A DNA stretch of 30,723 nucleotides, taken from NCBI GenBank assembly GCA_964525945.1, contig CAZGKX010000027.1, positions 1 to 30,723 on the forward strand, written 5' to 3'. The notes beneath the pieces were generated by a model. It was not told the DNA's origin, did no database searches, and worked only from the letters and a program-made list of their open reading frames with translations. The translations under genes were made by a program, and so were the position numbers. Source of the DNA: CAZGKX01 sp964525945 (GTDB lineage Bacteria > Pseudomonadota > Gammaproteobacteria > Legionellales > Legionellaceae). Shown one piece after another: positions 23,643-30,723 of the stretch; within the stretch, counting starts at the first letter, position 1, and each line of letters begins with the position of its first letter.

Positions 23643-25128
23643 ATGACATCCTCGGTACCTCAAGACAAGTTATTGCATAAAGTCATAACGATTTCGGTAA
23701 TGCTAGCTACCATCATGCAAGCCTTGGATTCAACGATAGCAAATGTAGCTTTGCCACATATGCAAGGCTCTTTGGCAGCAACCCAAGATCAAATGTCATG
23801 GGTGTTAACCTCTTATATTGTGGCAGCAGCGATGGCCATTCCACTCGCAGGTTGGTTGGCCAGCTTTTACGGTCGTAAAGTGGTGTTTTTAGTCTCCATT
23901 GCGGGTTTTACCTTTGCTTCAATTTTATGTGGCCTTGCGGCTAACTTACCTGAGATGGTCATTTTCAGGTTAATGCAAGGCATTTTTGGTGCTGCTTTGG
24001 TCCCTTTATCCCAAGCCATATTGTTCGATATCAACCCTAAAGAGAACCATGCAAAAGCAATGGCTCTCTGGGGAGTGGGAGTTACCATGGNNNNNNNNNN
24101 GGCGCTGGGTTTTTTATATCAATGTCCCCATTGGAATACTAGCCTTTTCAGGCTTGTATTTTTTCTTGCGTGAAACAGAAAAACGCTGCAGTAAATTTGA
24201 TATGTTTGGATTTATCACGCTCAGTGTGTCGGTCGGTGCGCTTCAAGTCCTCCTGGATAGGGGAGAATTGAAAAATTGGTTTGGCTCCATAGAAATTATT
24301 ACGGAAGCAATTATTGCGGCACTGGCTTTCTATCTTTTTATTATCCACACCATGAGCTATAAAACGCCGTTTATAAATCCGCAATTGTTCAAAGATCGTA
24401 ATTTTTTAGCTGGAAATGGGTTGATATTTGCAATCGGTATTGTACTGTTTGCAACGCTCGCTCTTATCCCCCCCATGTTGCAAAATCAACTGAATTATCC
24501 GGTGATAACCGCAGGTTTGGTCACAGCACCCCGTGGAGCAGGCACGATGCTAGCCATGGTGTTTGTAGGGCAAATCGTTAAATATGTGGATAGTCGATAT
24601 ATTGTAAGCGCAGGATTACTAACAACGGCTTTCTCACTTTGGGAAATGACACATTATTCTTTGTACTCGGATTCGTGGGCAATTATATGGGTTGGGGTGG
24701 TTCAAGGATTTGGCATAGGACTTGCCTATGTTGCTCTTAGTACTATTGCATTTTCAACCTTATCAAGCACCTTACGTAATGAGGGCACAGCATTGTTTAA
24801 TCTAATGCGCAATTTGGGGAGTAGTATTGGGATCTCGATGGTTACTAGTCTTTTAACACGAAACACACAAATTATCCATGGAGAGCTTGCAACTCATCTT
24901 ATACCTTACAACATAACCGCAAATTCTGCCTACATTGCAAATCATATTGATATAACAACCCAGGAAGGGCTCTTATCCCTTAACAATATAGTGACGGCCC
25001 AAGCCACTATGATTGCCTATATTAATGACTTTAAGTTTATGATGCTACTTACGCTAGGAATTATGCCGTTGTTGTTATTCGTAAGTAAACCCTCAGCTTC
25101 CGCTGATGCTCAAATAGTGTTGGAATAA
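23643..25128 (+). CDS. emrB: EmrB-type MFS drug exporter (interrupted by an N run)
   Basis: Inner-membrane proton-driven exporter of the DHA2 family (14 transmembrane helices). Visible are the first-helix motif MQALDSTIANVALPHMQGSL, WVLTSYIVAAAMAIPLAGWL, the loop motif FYGRKVVF, and, after the gap, RWVFYINVPIGILAFSG. Ten Ns at 24091-24100 shift the frame. The coding text upstream ends ALWGVGVTM and downstream resumes WRWVFYINVP; in EmrB about 17 residues (TM5, with motif C) lie between, so about 51 bases are missing. With them the protein would be near 510 residues, the family length. Two bases after emrA and four before the outer-membrane-factor gene. Confidence 0.9.
24091..24100. other. 10-N assembly gap inside emrB
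   Basis: The flanking codons are in different frames, and family alignment from memory predicts about 51 missing bases (any multiple of three restores the frame). The segment lost would encode most of TM5. As with the tkt gap, the run length is a placeholder. Confidence 0.88.
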
Positions 25129-25132
25129 CAGC

Positions 25133-26569
25133 ATGAAATCGTATTTGAAACCCCTATTTTTACTGATCGGAACAATGTCCTTACTGTCCTGTGCTGTGGG
25201 TCCGAATTTTATTAGGCCAACACCTGTGATTAGTAAAACTTATACACCTAAACCTATCACCCTTATTGGGAGCCAGTCCCTTAAAGTAGGGAAAAACATT
25301 CCACTAGCTTGGTGGAAAGGATTTTACTCTCCTCTCTTGAATCAGCTTATGCTTGATGGAATCAAGCACAATTATTCACTGTGCGCTATGCAGAAAACTC
25401 TCGCCCAAGCGAGAGATAAGGTGCGCGCAATAACAGGTCAATTGTTCCCGCAAATCTCTTTTAATTCAGCTATTGGTCGGCAACAATATGGGCCCGCATT
25501 GTTCGGACCACTGAATTTTGCTATACCTCCTTTCTCCTATTATGAAATAGGACCCAGCGCTAATTATATACTCGACGTTTTTGGTGGAACACGTCGGACC
25601 ATTGAAAAACAAAAAGCATTGGCTCTGTATCAACACTATGAATTGGATGCTGAATATTTAACATTAACCGGTAATATTGCCACAACATCGCTCACCATTG
25701 CAGCGATAAATGAGCAAATAGCTGCTACCAAAGACATTATTCATGAGGATCGTACAAATTTGGAATATGTACAAAAAGCCTATCACTTGGGGTCGTCTAC
25801 ACGAACAGCGGTTTTAAGCGCTCAAAGTCAGCTAACCAACGATGAAACACTGCTCCCTCCACTTTATCAACAACGCAAGGTCGTGCAGGATATGTTGTGT
25901 GTATTGATTGGGAAGCCTCCGGCAGCGTGCAAACCCTTTTTATTTCAATTAAAAGAGTTTACCTTACCCAAAGAGTTGCCGCTCAATGTTCCTTCTGAGC
26001 TTCTTCATAAACGGCCAGACATTCTTGCAGCCGAAGCGATGTTACACGCAGCAAGTGCTGATATAGGGATTGCTACAGCGCGGCTATATCCAAGCATCAC
26101 TTTATCCGCATCTATTTTTAATGAAGGAGTACTTCCTCCCACATTTACTAATATTTCGCCTAACGCATGGAGTCTCCTTGGAGGGTTAGCAACCCCTGTT
26201 TTCATGGGAGGAACGCTTGTTGCAGAGCGGCATGCCTCTATACATGCCTATGAAGCTACGCGGGCAAAATATCAGCAAGTTGTTTTAGATGCATTTCGCC
26301 AAGTCAGTGTGGTACTTAATGCTCTAAAACATGACACGCAAGAAGTAATTTTACAAAAAAGAGCATTTTTAACAGCGAAAGAATCGCTTAAATTAGCCCA
26401 GCTGAGTTATAACGCAGGCAACGTCGGTGTTTTAGATATTCTTTATGCGGAACGATTGTTTGCTCAATCACGCATTGGTTACGTGAATGCCAAAGCTCAA
26501 AGGTATCAGGATACTATCCAGCTCTACCTGGTTTTGGGTGGGGGATTGTACGCGGAGAGGAAGGTATAG
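25133..26569 (+). CDS. outer-membrane factor lipoprotein (NodT/OprM type)
   Basis: 478-residue TolC-superfamily channel. It opens with a lipoprotein signal ending LLSC, so C20 would be lipidated, followed by AVGPNFIRPTPV, typical of the NodT/OprM group. Two OEP repeats of helices follow: about 75-250 (TLAQARDKVRAITGQLFPQI ... NLEYVQKAYHLGSST) and about 275-465 (LLHKRPDILAAEAMLHAASA ... LKLAQLSYNAGNVGVLDIL). It should form the outer-membrane exit of the pump encoded by the two upstream genes. Separated from emrB by 4 bases. Last gene of the operon. Confidence 0.9.
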   Translation: MKSYLKPLFLLIGTMSLLSCAVGPNFIRPTPVISKTYTPKPITLIGSQSLKVGKNIPLAWWKGFYSPLLNQLMLDGIKHNYSLCAMQKTLAQARDKVRAITGQLFPQISFNSAIGRQQYGPALFGPLNFAIPPFSYYEIGPSANYILDVFGGTRRTIEKQKALALYQHYELDAEYLTLTGNIATTSLTIAAINEQIAATKDIIHEDRTNLEYVQKAYHLGSSTRTAVLSAQSQLTNDETLLPPLYQQRKVVQDMLCVLIGKPPAACKPFLFQLKEFTLPKELPLNVPSELLHKRPDILAAEAMLHAASADIGIATARLYPSITLSASIFNEGVLPPTFTNISPNAWSLLGGLATPVFMGGTLVAERHASIHAYEATRAKYQQVVLDAFRQVSVVLNALKHDTQEVILQKRAFLTAKESLKLAQLSYNAGNVGVLDILYAERLFAQSRIGYVNAKAQRYQDTIQLYLVLGGGLYAERKV

Positions 26570-26598
26570 GATTGGCTTCCATTTGGCTTGAAAACAAT

Positions 26599-26634
26599 GG
26601 CATTACTGTTTTTGCGTGCGTCATGCCCTTTTTT
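26599..26634 (+). terminator. weak terminator candidate after efflux operon
   Basis: GGCAT / ATGCC (5-base stem, 19-base loop) followed by CTTTTTT, 30 bases past the last efflux gene. The stem is short, so it is tentative. The remaining 26635-26741 is leader for the next gene with nothing else recognised. Confidence 0.3.
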
Positions 26635-26741
26635 CTTTATACCAGAGGTCAGTTTCCGGTATTATTTACTAAAATCGTATTGCATAACATTTAAATTATT
26701 TTGGCGATTTTGATAAAACCAAACAACAGGGATGAATATAG

Positions 26742-27488
26742 ATGGATAGGATTATTTGTGGAATTATTTTTTTTGTCTTTTCTGTGATGGGTCACGCTAA
26801 CACATTAAATCTTTTTATTTCAGGCGGTCCTAATTTTTCAAAGCTGAGCAATGAATCATTGGTTCGAATTTCTAGCAACGTTACAAATAAATACCGAACC
26901 AAACAGACTATGAATGGGCAAGATTTTGGGGGCATAGGAATTGCCCATGTTTTCGAAAAAAAATGGCTTCAGTCCTACCAGTTTTCATTGGGGGTGGCAG
27001 GGTATTTTATCAATTTAGGTGATGTTCATGGTACAGAATACCCATTTATTAACGCCGGCAGCTATGACACCCTCAATTACACATTTCATGTAAAAAGCTC
27101 GACCGTATTGCTAGAGTCTCGGTTTTTTTACAGCCAATATGACTGGCAACCTTTTGTTTTAATTGGAATTGGCTCAGGTTGGAACCGATTATCGGGTTAT
27201 AAGGAAGTGCCCTCGGATCCATCCCTCAGCGCAGCGCCTGCATCATCAGGATTTAGTAATCACACCCACCAAGGATTTGCATATGAGCTTGGGGTAGGGC
27301 TACAGCATCAGCTTTGGGAGGATGCCATTCATAAAATGCAATACAAAGGCTCCATAGGTTATCGCTATTTTAATCTGGGTGACGGGCAGCTCGGTCCTTT
27401 TTCAGCACAAACGTCCAATGATCGGTTGCAAATGAATAACCTGTATACTCAGGGTATTGTCTTGGCTCTTGATGTGTCCTTTTATTAA
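26742..27488 (+). CDS. outer-membrane beta-barrel protein
   Basis: 248 residues: a signal peptide (MDRIICGIIFFVFSVMGHAN, cleavage probably after HA) and then alternating amphipathic strands typical of an 8-10 strand OmpA/OmpW-like porin (FSLGVAGYFINLGDVH, STVLLESRFFYSQYDWQPFV, GFAYELGVGLQHQLWED, KGSIGYRYFNLGDGQLG). It ends in LALDVSFY, an aromatic C terminus as used for outer-membrane assembly. Such proteins are frequent in Legionella and Coxiella surfaces; no specific ligand can be inferred. AGGGA lies about 9 bases before the ATG. It precedes the chitinase by 17 bases and may share its transcript. Confidence 0.8.
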   Translation: MDRIICGIIFFVFSVMGHANTLNLFISGGPNFSKLSNESLVRISSNVTNKYRTKQTMNGQDFGGIGIAHVFEKKWLQSYQFSLGVAGYFINLGDVHGTEYPFINAGSYDTLNYTFHVKSSTVLLESRFFYSQYDWQPFVLIGIGSGWNRLSGYKEVPSDPSLSAAPASSGFSNHTHQGFAYELGVGLQHQLWEDAIHKMQYKGSIGYRYFNLGDGQLGPFSAQTSNDRLQMNNLYTQGIVLALDVSFY

Positions 27489-27505
27489 TACGGGTGGAAT
27501 TTACA

Positions 27506-28771
27506 ATGAAAAAAAACGTTATGTTTCTATTCGCAATATGTTGCCCATTGTCTCTATTTTTAGCCTCATGGGTGCAAGCGGCTTCAATAATAGACGTTAT
27601 TCCCAGCAGCACAAGTCCAATTGTTCTTTCGTCAAAGGGGTATACTTATTTAGCCTATACGGCTAAAAATAATACCACCAAAACACTAAAAAATATCACC
27701 ATCGAGCCTGGTTTTGGCGAGATGATTCATCCTTTAAAACTATTTACCAGCAGCAATAAGTGCCGGGGAATAACGCTGGCCGCTGGGGCTACTTGTTCGT
27801 TTGTGGTTTCTATCCAAGGGCTTCATCAAAACGCCCAGACCACGCTTATGCCGCGTGTTTGCGGCTATAACCAGACCATCTGCTCCGTCCCTGTTTTGGC
27901 CAATCGTGTCAACGTGTTGGCGACGAAAACACTCCCTGATGACACCTTTCCAACCCCTTTTGCGGGAACGTATTATCCTATCTACAACGCCGGCGTTGGT
28001 CAGTGGCTATCTCCAAACACAGCGCCGATTCCGCCTTTTGCTGATGTCAGCGCTCTCTTTGTAGCTTTTGCTCATGCATACCCACAAGGAAAAGGGGCTA
28101 TTTTTAGCTATGAAAAAGGACAACCTTCGGAACCGCAGCGTTTATCGTTGTTGTCCATATCGGCACGCGCGGCCAATCCCAATGTAAAAATATTGATATC
28201 ATTAGGATGGGGCAAAAATGATTGGACTTATATTAACGAAGATTATGTGAACTACGCCAATGTTTTTGTGCCTAGCGTTGTGCAGTTTATTCGAAGCAAT
28301 CAATTGGATGGCATTGATATTGATGATGAGGGTATAGGCGACGAAAGTGGCACTATTTCACAAACTAATTTTGATGGAGTCATTGCGAATTTGAGAAACG
28401 CTTTGAATGCTGCGTCGTTGCAAGATGGCAAACCTTATTATTTAACGATAACACCGGCAGGAAATAATCAAAAGGGTGGGGTAGCAATGACTCAAGTGAA
28501 TACCCAAAATGCCAACTGTTTTAATTTGATTAACATTCAAAGTTATTACAATGGTGATCCATATTTCGGGGAAGATTTTTTTAAGGCGCTTATCGGTATT
28601 GGTTATCCGTCGGAACAAATTGCAAATGGAATCGATACGCAAGTCTCGTGCACACCGAATTATCCACCCTATATTGGGTTGGCAGGCATGTTCAACTGGA
28701 ACATGACTGCTGATAGTGTTTGTGGGGATTACCATAACACAAAAGCTATAGCGCAGTTGGTTGGGTACTGA
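27506..28771 (+). CDS. secreted GH18 chitinase-like protein
   Basis: 421 residues with a signal peptide (cleavage near residue 26, after VQA). Residues about 30-125 form a beta-sandwich-like N-terminal domain with cysteines (NKCRGITLAAGATCSFVV). Residues about 140-420 are a glycosyl hydrolase family 18 barrel: NPNVKILISLGWG is the SxGG-like strand, and LDGIDIDDEG holds the catalytic DxxDxDxE with D268 to E275 intact, so it should be active on N-acetylglucosamine polymers. FNLINIQSYYNG matches the later substrate-binding strand. GTG 27494 is open in frame, but ATG 27506 with GGTGGA upstream is preferred. Secreted chitinases help Legionella-type bacteria in hosts or soil; that role is inference. 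Confidence 0.86.
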   Translation: MKKNVMFLFAICCPLSLFLASWVQAASIIDVIPSSTSPIVLSSKGYTYLAYTAKNNTTKTLKNITIEPGFGEMIHPLKLFTSSNKCRGITLAAGATCSFVVSIQGLHQNAQTTLMPRVCGYNQTICSVPVLANRVNVLATKTLPDDTFPTPFAGTYYPIYNAGVGQWLSPNTAPIPPFADVSALFVAFAHAYPQGKGAIFSYEKGQPSEPQRLSLLSISARAANPNVKILISLGWGKNDWTYINEDYVNYANVFVPSVVQFIRSNQLDGIDIDDEGIGDESGTISQTNFDGVIANLRNALNAASLQDGKPYYLTITPAGNNQKGGVAMTQVNTQNANCFNLINIQSYYNGDPYFGEDFFKALIGIGYPSEQIANGIDTQVSCTPNYPPYIGLAGMFNWNMTADSVCGDYHNTKAIAQLVGY

Positions 28772-28825
28772 TGACTATAGCTGGTGTTTCGACATTTATC
28801 CCATTGATTAAGAATATTTCGGACC

Positions 28826-30085
28826 ATGAATAAATTATCAAAAGCACAATGGAAAACAATATTGCTTTCCAGTTTAGGGGGCGGTCTTGAATATTATGAT
28901 TTCGTTATATTCATCGTCTTTGCCCAATACATTGGTAAAAACTTTAGCTTTTCTGATGCCAATAACACGGTTGCTCAATTGTTTTTTTCATTGTCATTAT
29001 TCGCCATTGGTTATTTAGCGCGCCCCATTGGCGGGCTCATTTTTAGCCATTTGGGCGATAAATTTGGCCGAAAAAAGGCATTTTCATTGTCGATATCCAT
29101 CATGGCGCTTAGCACGCTTGGCATGGGGCTACTGCCATCGTATCAATCCATTGGCTTGGCTGCTACCCTTATTTTTACCGTGTTGCGTATTATTCAGGGA
29201 CTTTCTCTCGGTGGTGAATTACCTGGAGCGATTACTTTTTTAAAAGAGCATTGCCCTCAACGGCCTGGGTTGGCTTGTGGGATTCTTTTTTTCTGCGTTA
29301 ACACAGGCATTGTGTTAGCCGATGGTGTGCATGCGTTATTGGTCCACGTGTTTGAACCAGATATGCTGATGATATGGGGATGGCGGATTGCATTTTTTTT
29401 AGGCAGTAGCTTGGCTATCTTGGCCTATTTTCTGCGAAAACGCTTGTCAGAAACACCGGATTTTTTGGCAATTCAACAACATGTTCAACCCATTCCATTG
29501 TTTACACTGTTAAAAAAATCTTCAATATTCGTTCTAATCGGATTCATGACGTTTGCCTTAACTTCATTGGCGATCAGTGTTATTTTGCTTTACATGAATA
29601 CCTACTTGCTTTTTTTCCCTCATTTTAAGACAGAACAAATAACCCATATCACGTTAATGAATGCCTTAATTGTTTCTCTGAGTATTGTCTTTTTTGGATG
29701 GGTAGCGGACAAGTACGGATACTGTCGATTATTAATTGCCAGTGCCTTGGTTTTTTTATTGTGCAGCCCTTGGTGTTTTCAACAGATGGCACAGCCATAT
29801 GCTTTCCTATCGTTTGGATTTTTATCCATTTTTACCGGTTGTGTGATCATTAGCTCAGTGCTATTTTTAGCCCATATTTTTCCAACCGATGTCCGTTACT
29901 CGGGAATAGCACTTTGTTACAATTTGGGTATGGCAATTTTTGGCGGGTTGTCACCTTTGGTTTCGTCATTTATGATTGACGTCAAAGGCGTGATCATTGC
30001 ACCAGCATATTTATTGCAATTTGCTGCTGGGTTGACACTTTCAGGCGTGTTGATCCTCATCATTGCTCAAAAAAGAAAAGCCTAA
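28826..30085 (+). CDS. MFS transporter, metabolite:H+ symporter (MHS) type
   Basis: 419 residues with twelve hydrophobic helices. The N terminus SSLGGGLEYYDFVIFIVFAQ is the hallmark of the MHS branch (ProP, ShiA, KgtP relatives), followed by LARPIGGLIFSHLGDKFGRK, the family loop motif, then RIIQGLSLGGELPGA. These proteins import organic acids, osmolytes or amino-acid-like compounds with protons; the substrate here is unknown. Legionellales use related transporters for nutrient uptake inside hosts. The ribosome site is weak (CGGA). The chitinase precedes it by 54 bases. Its stop overlaps the 3' end of the convergent GC-rich gene by 4 bases. Confidence 0.88.
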   Translation: MNKLSKAQWKTILLSSLGGGLEYYDFVIFIVFAQYIGKNFSFSDANNTVAQLFFSLSLFAIGYLARPIGGLIFSHLGDKFGRKKAFSLSISIMALSTLGMGLLPSYQSIGLAATLIFTVLRIIQGLSLGGELPGAITFLKEHCPQRPGLACGILFFCVNTGIVLADGVHALLVHVFEPDMLMIWGWRIAFFLGSSLAILAYFLRKRLSETPDFLAIQQHVQPIPLFTLLKKSSIFVLIGFMTFALTSLAISVILLYMNTYLLFFPHFKTEQITHITLMNALIVSLSIVFFGWVADKYGYCRLLIASALVFLLCSPWCFQQMAQPYAFLSFGFLSIFTGCVIISSVLFLAHIFPTDVRYSGIALCYNLGMAIFGGLSPLVSSFMIDVKGVIIAPAYLLQFAAGLTLSGVLILIIAQKRKA

Positions 30086-30723
30086 TGGCCATTTTTATCG
30101 TTTGTTTGCTCTGGGACGCTGATGCTGTAACGGCGCAGAATAGCCTCGAAGATGAGACGCTTTGACTTTTCTGTGGGCATCTTGCGCTTGTTCTCGATAG
30201 GCTTGATCTCGTCGGCCAACTCCGGATCTTTGATCACTTCACGGAACCAATTCGAATATTCGTGGCGCTTAAGGTGGTGCTGCCAGGTTGCGTCGTCGAT
30301 GCCCTGCGCCATTTGGGTGAACACAGCCAGGTTCTGAGCGATAAGGTCGAGTTTGCCATCGGGACCGCGGAAATGGAACATCTCTTCCGGCGGAACGGCA
30401 CCCTCGGCATATTTGCGTCGGTGACGACGGTGCTGAAAGCGCGTCGAGCCTAGCACCAAACGCACTGCTTTTTGGCCTCGGTGCCACATGATGCCCTCAC
30501 CCGGTTCGAGCTTGAGGCGTGTGGCGCCGCGGGCGTTGATGGTGTCCGTGAAGTTCTTCAGCGATTCAGCAGGGTGGCCGCCTACAGCGAAGGCGTAATT
30601 GACGTACTCCAGGGCTTCCTTGAGCATGAGGTTCGCCTGGTAAGTGATGAACACCGTATTATTAAGGTGCTGTGTGAGTTTTCCGTTGCCGTCGACAACG
30701 CCATTCCCTCGCTCAAAGACGCA
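30082..30723 (-). CDS. C-terminal part of a GC-rich gene; HAD-type hydrolase-associated protein, tentative
   Basis: An open frame enters from the right edge and ends at 30082, giving the last 213 residues; no start lies in the window (an in-frame GTG at 30654 is not needed). The segment GGHPAESLKNFTDTINARG recalls the end of HAD-type phosphatases, and the part from FHFRGPDGKLDLIAQNL through HEYSNWFREVIKDPELADEI resembles the DUF5752-like domain found with some of them. Both assignments are from memory and tentative. Base composition is about 60% GC between 30360 and 30600, against about 40-45% in neighbouring genes, so it is probably laterally acquired, or the contig is chimeric here. It converges on the MFS gene with a 4-base overlap. 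Confidence 0.6.
   Translation of the reverse strand, partial: CVFERGNGVVDGNGKLTQHLNNTVFITYQANLMLKEALEYVNYAFAVGGHPAESLKNFTDTINARGATRLKLEPGEGIMWHRGQKAVRLVLGSTRFQHRRHRRKYAEGAVPPEEMFHFRGPDGKLDLIAQNLAVFTQMAQGIDDATWQHHLKRHEYSNWFREVIKDPELADEIKPIENKRKMPTEKSKRLIFEAILRRYSISVPEQTNDKNGH

Noticed and set aside
28744..28782. AGCTATAG / CTATAGCT inverted repeat around the chitinase stop as a terminator
   Set aside because: The loop is 23 bases, the arms are AT-rich and themselves palindromic, and there is no T run.
1..30723. CRISPR arrays, tRNA or rRNA genes, complete insertion sequences
   Set aside because: No regularly spaced repeats, no cloverleaf-like conserved tRNA blocks, no rRNA-like sequence and no transposase or integrase were found on reading.

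Overview
The window reads as a piece of a moderately AT-rich gammaproteobacterial chromosome (sampled stretches about 40-45% GC). It is probably a draft or metagenome contig, because it contains two runs of exactly 10 N. Several genes suggest an intracellular or host-associated member of the Legionellales: a large ankyrin-repeat protein, a divergent eukaryotic-like kinase with its own consensus promoter, AspH-type and P4H-type 2-oxoglutarate oxygenases, a secreted GH18 chitinase, and several orphan helical proteins of the kind seen among effectors. The order-level assignment is inference. No rRNA, tRNA, CRISPR array or complete insertion sequence was recognised.

Region 1 (1-8991) is a pentose-phosphate block. 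zwf and pgl run leftward with an ATGA overlap. gnd, tkt, tal and pgi run rightward from a shared divergent promoter region. Together they cover glucose-6-phosphate to ribulose-5-phosphate plus the transketolase/transaldolase shuttle and return to glucose-6-phosphate. No Entner-Doudoroff genes are present. tkt is interrupted only by an N run and looks intact otherwise.

Region 2 (8997-14806) holds a small secreted protein, a thiopurine-methyltransferase-type enzyme, a 624-residue ankyrin protein, a kinase-fold protein, and a convergent two-gene unit of two different Fe(II)/2-oxoglutarate oxygenases. Region 3 (14807-19761) looks stress-related: a SigmaS-like promoter, a 26-residue membrane peptide, a four-helix membrane protein, a hemerythrin, YchJ, two orphans, a YjlB-like cupin, a small secreted protein and a GNAT enzyme. 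A gene-free stretch at 18923-19338 carries a cluster of DnaA-box sequences.

Region 4 (19965-26569) starts with a 507-residue orphan, then a gene-poor stretch containing the two ends of a deleted beta-carbonic anhydrase gene. It continues with a complete MarR-EmrA-EmrB-outer-membrane-factor efflux operon, whose EmrB gene contains the second N run. Region 5 (26742-30085) has an outer-membrane beta-barrel protein, a chitinase and an MHS-type MFS transporter. The last 600 bases change abruptly to about 60% GC and carry the C-terminal part of a foreign-looking gene that runs off the end.

I do not see a clearly new multi-gene defence or mobile system. The best candidates for something undescribed are the DnaA-box cluster, the ankyrin/kinase/dual-oxygenase block, the orphan 507-residue protein, and the GC-rich gene at the right edge.
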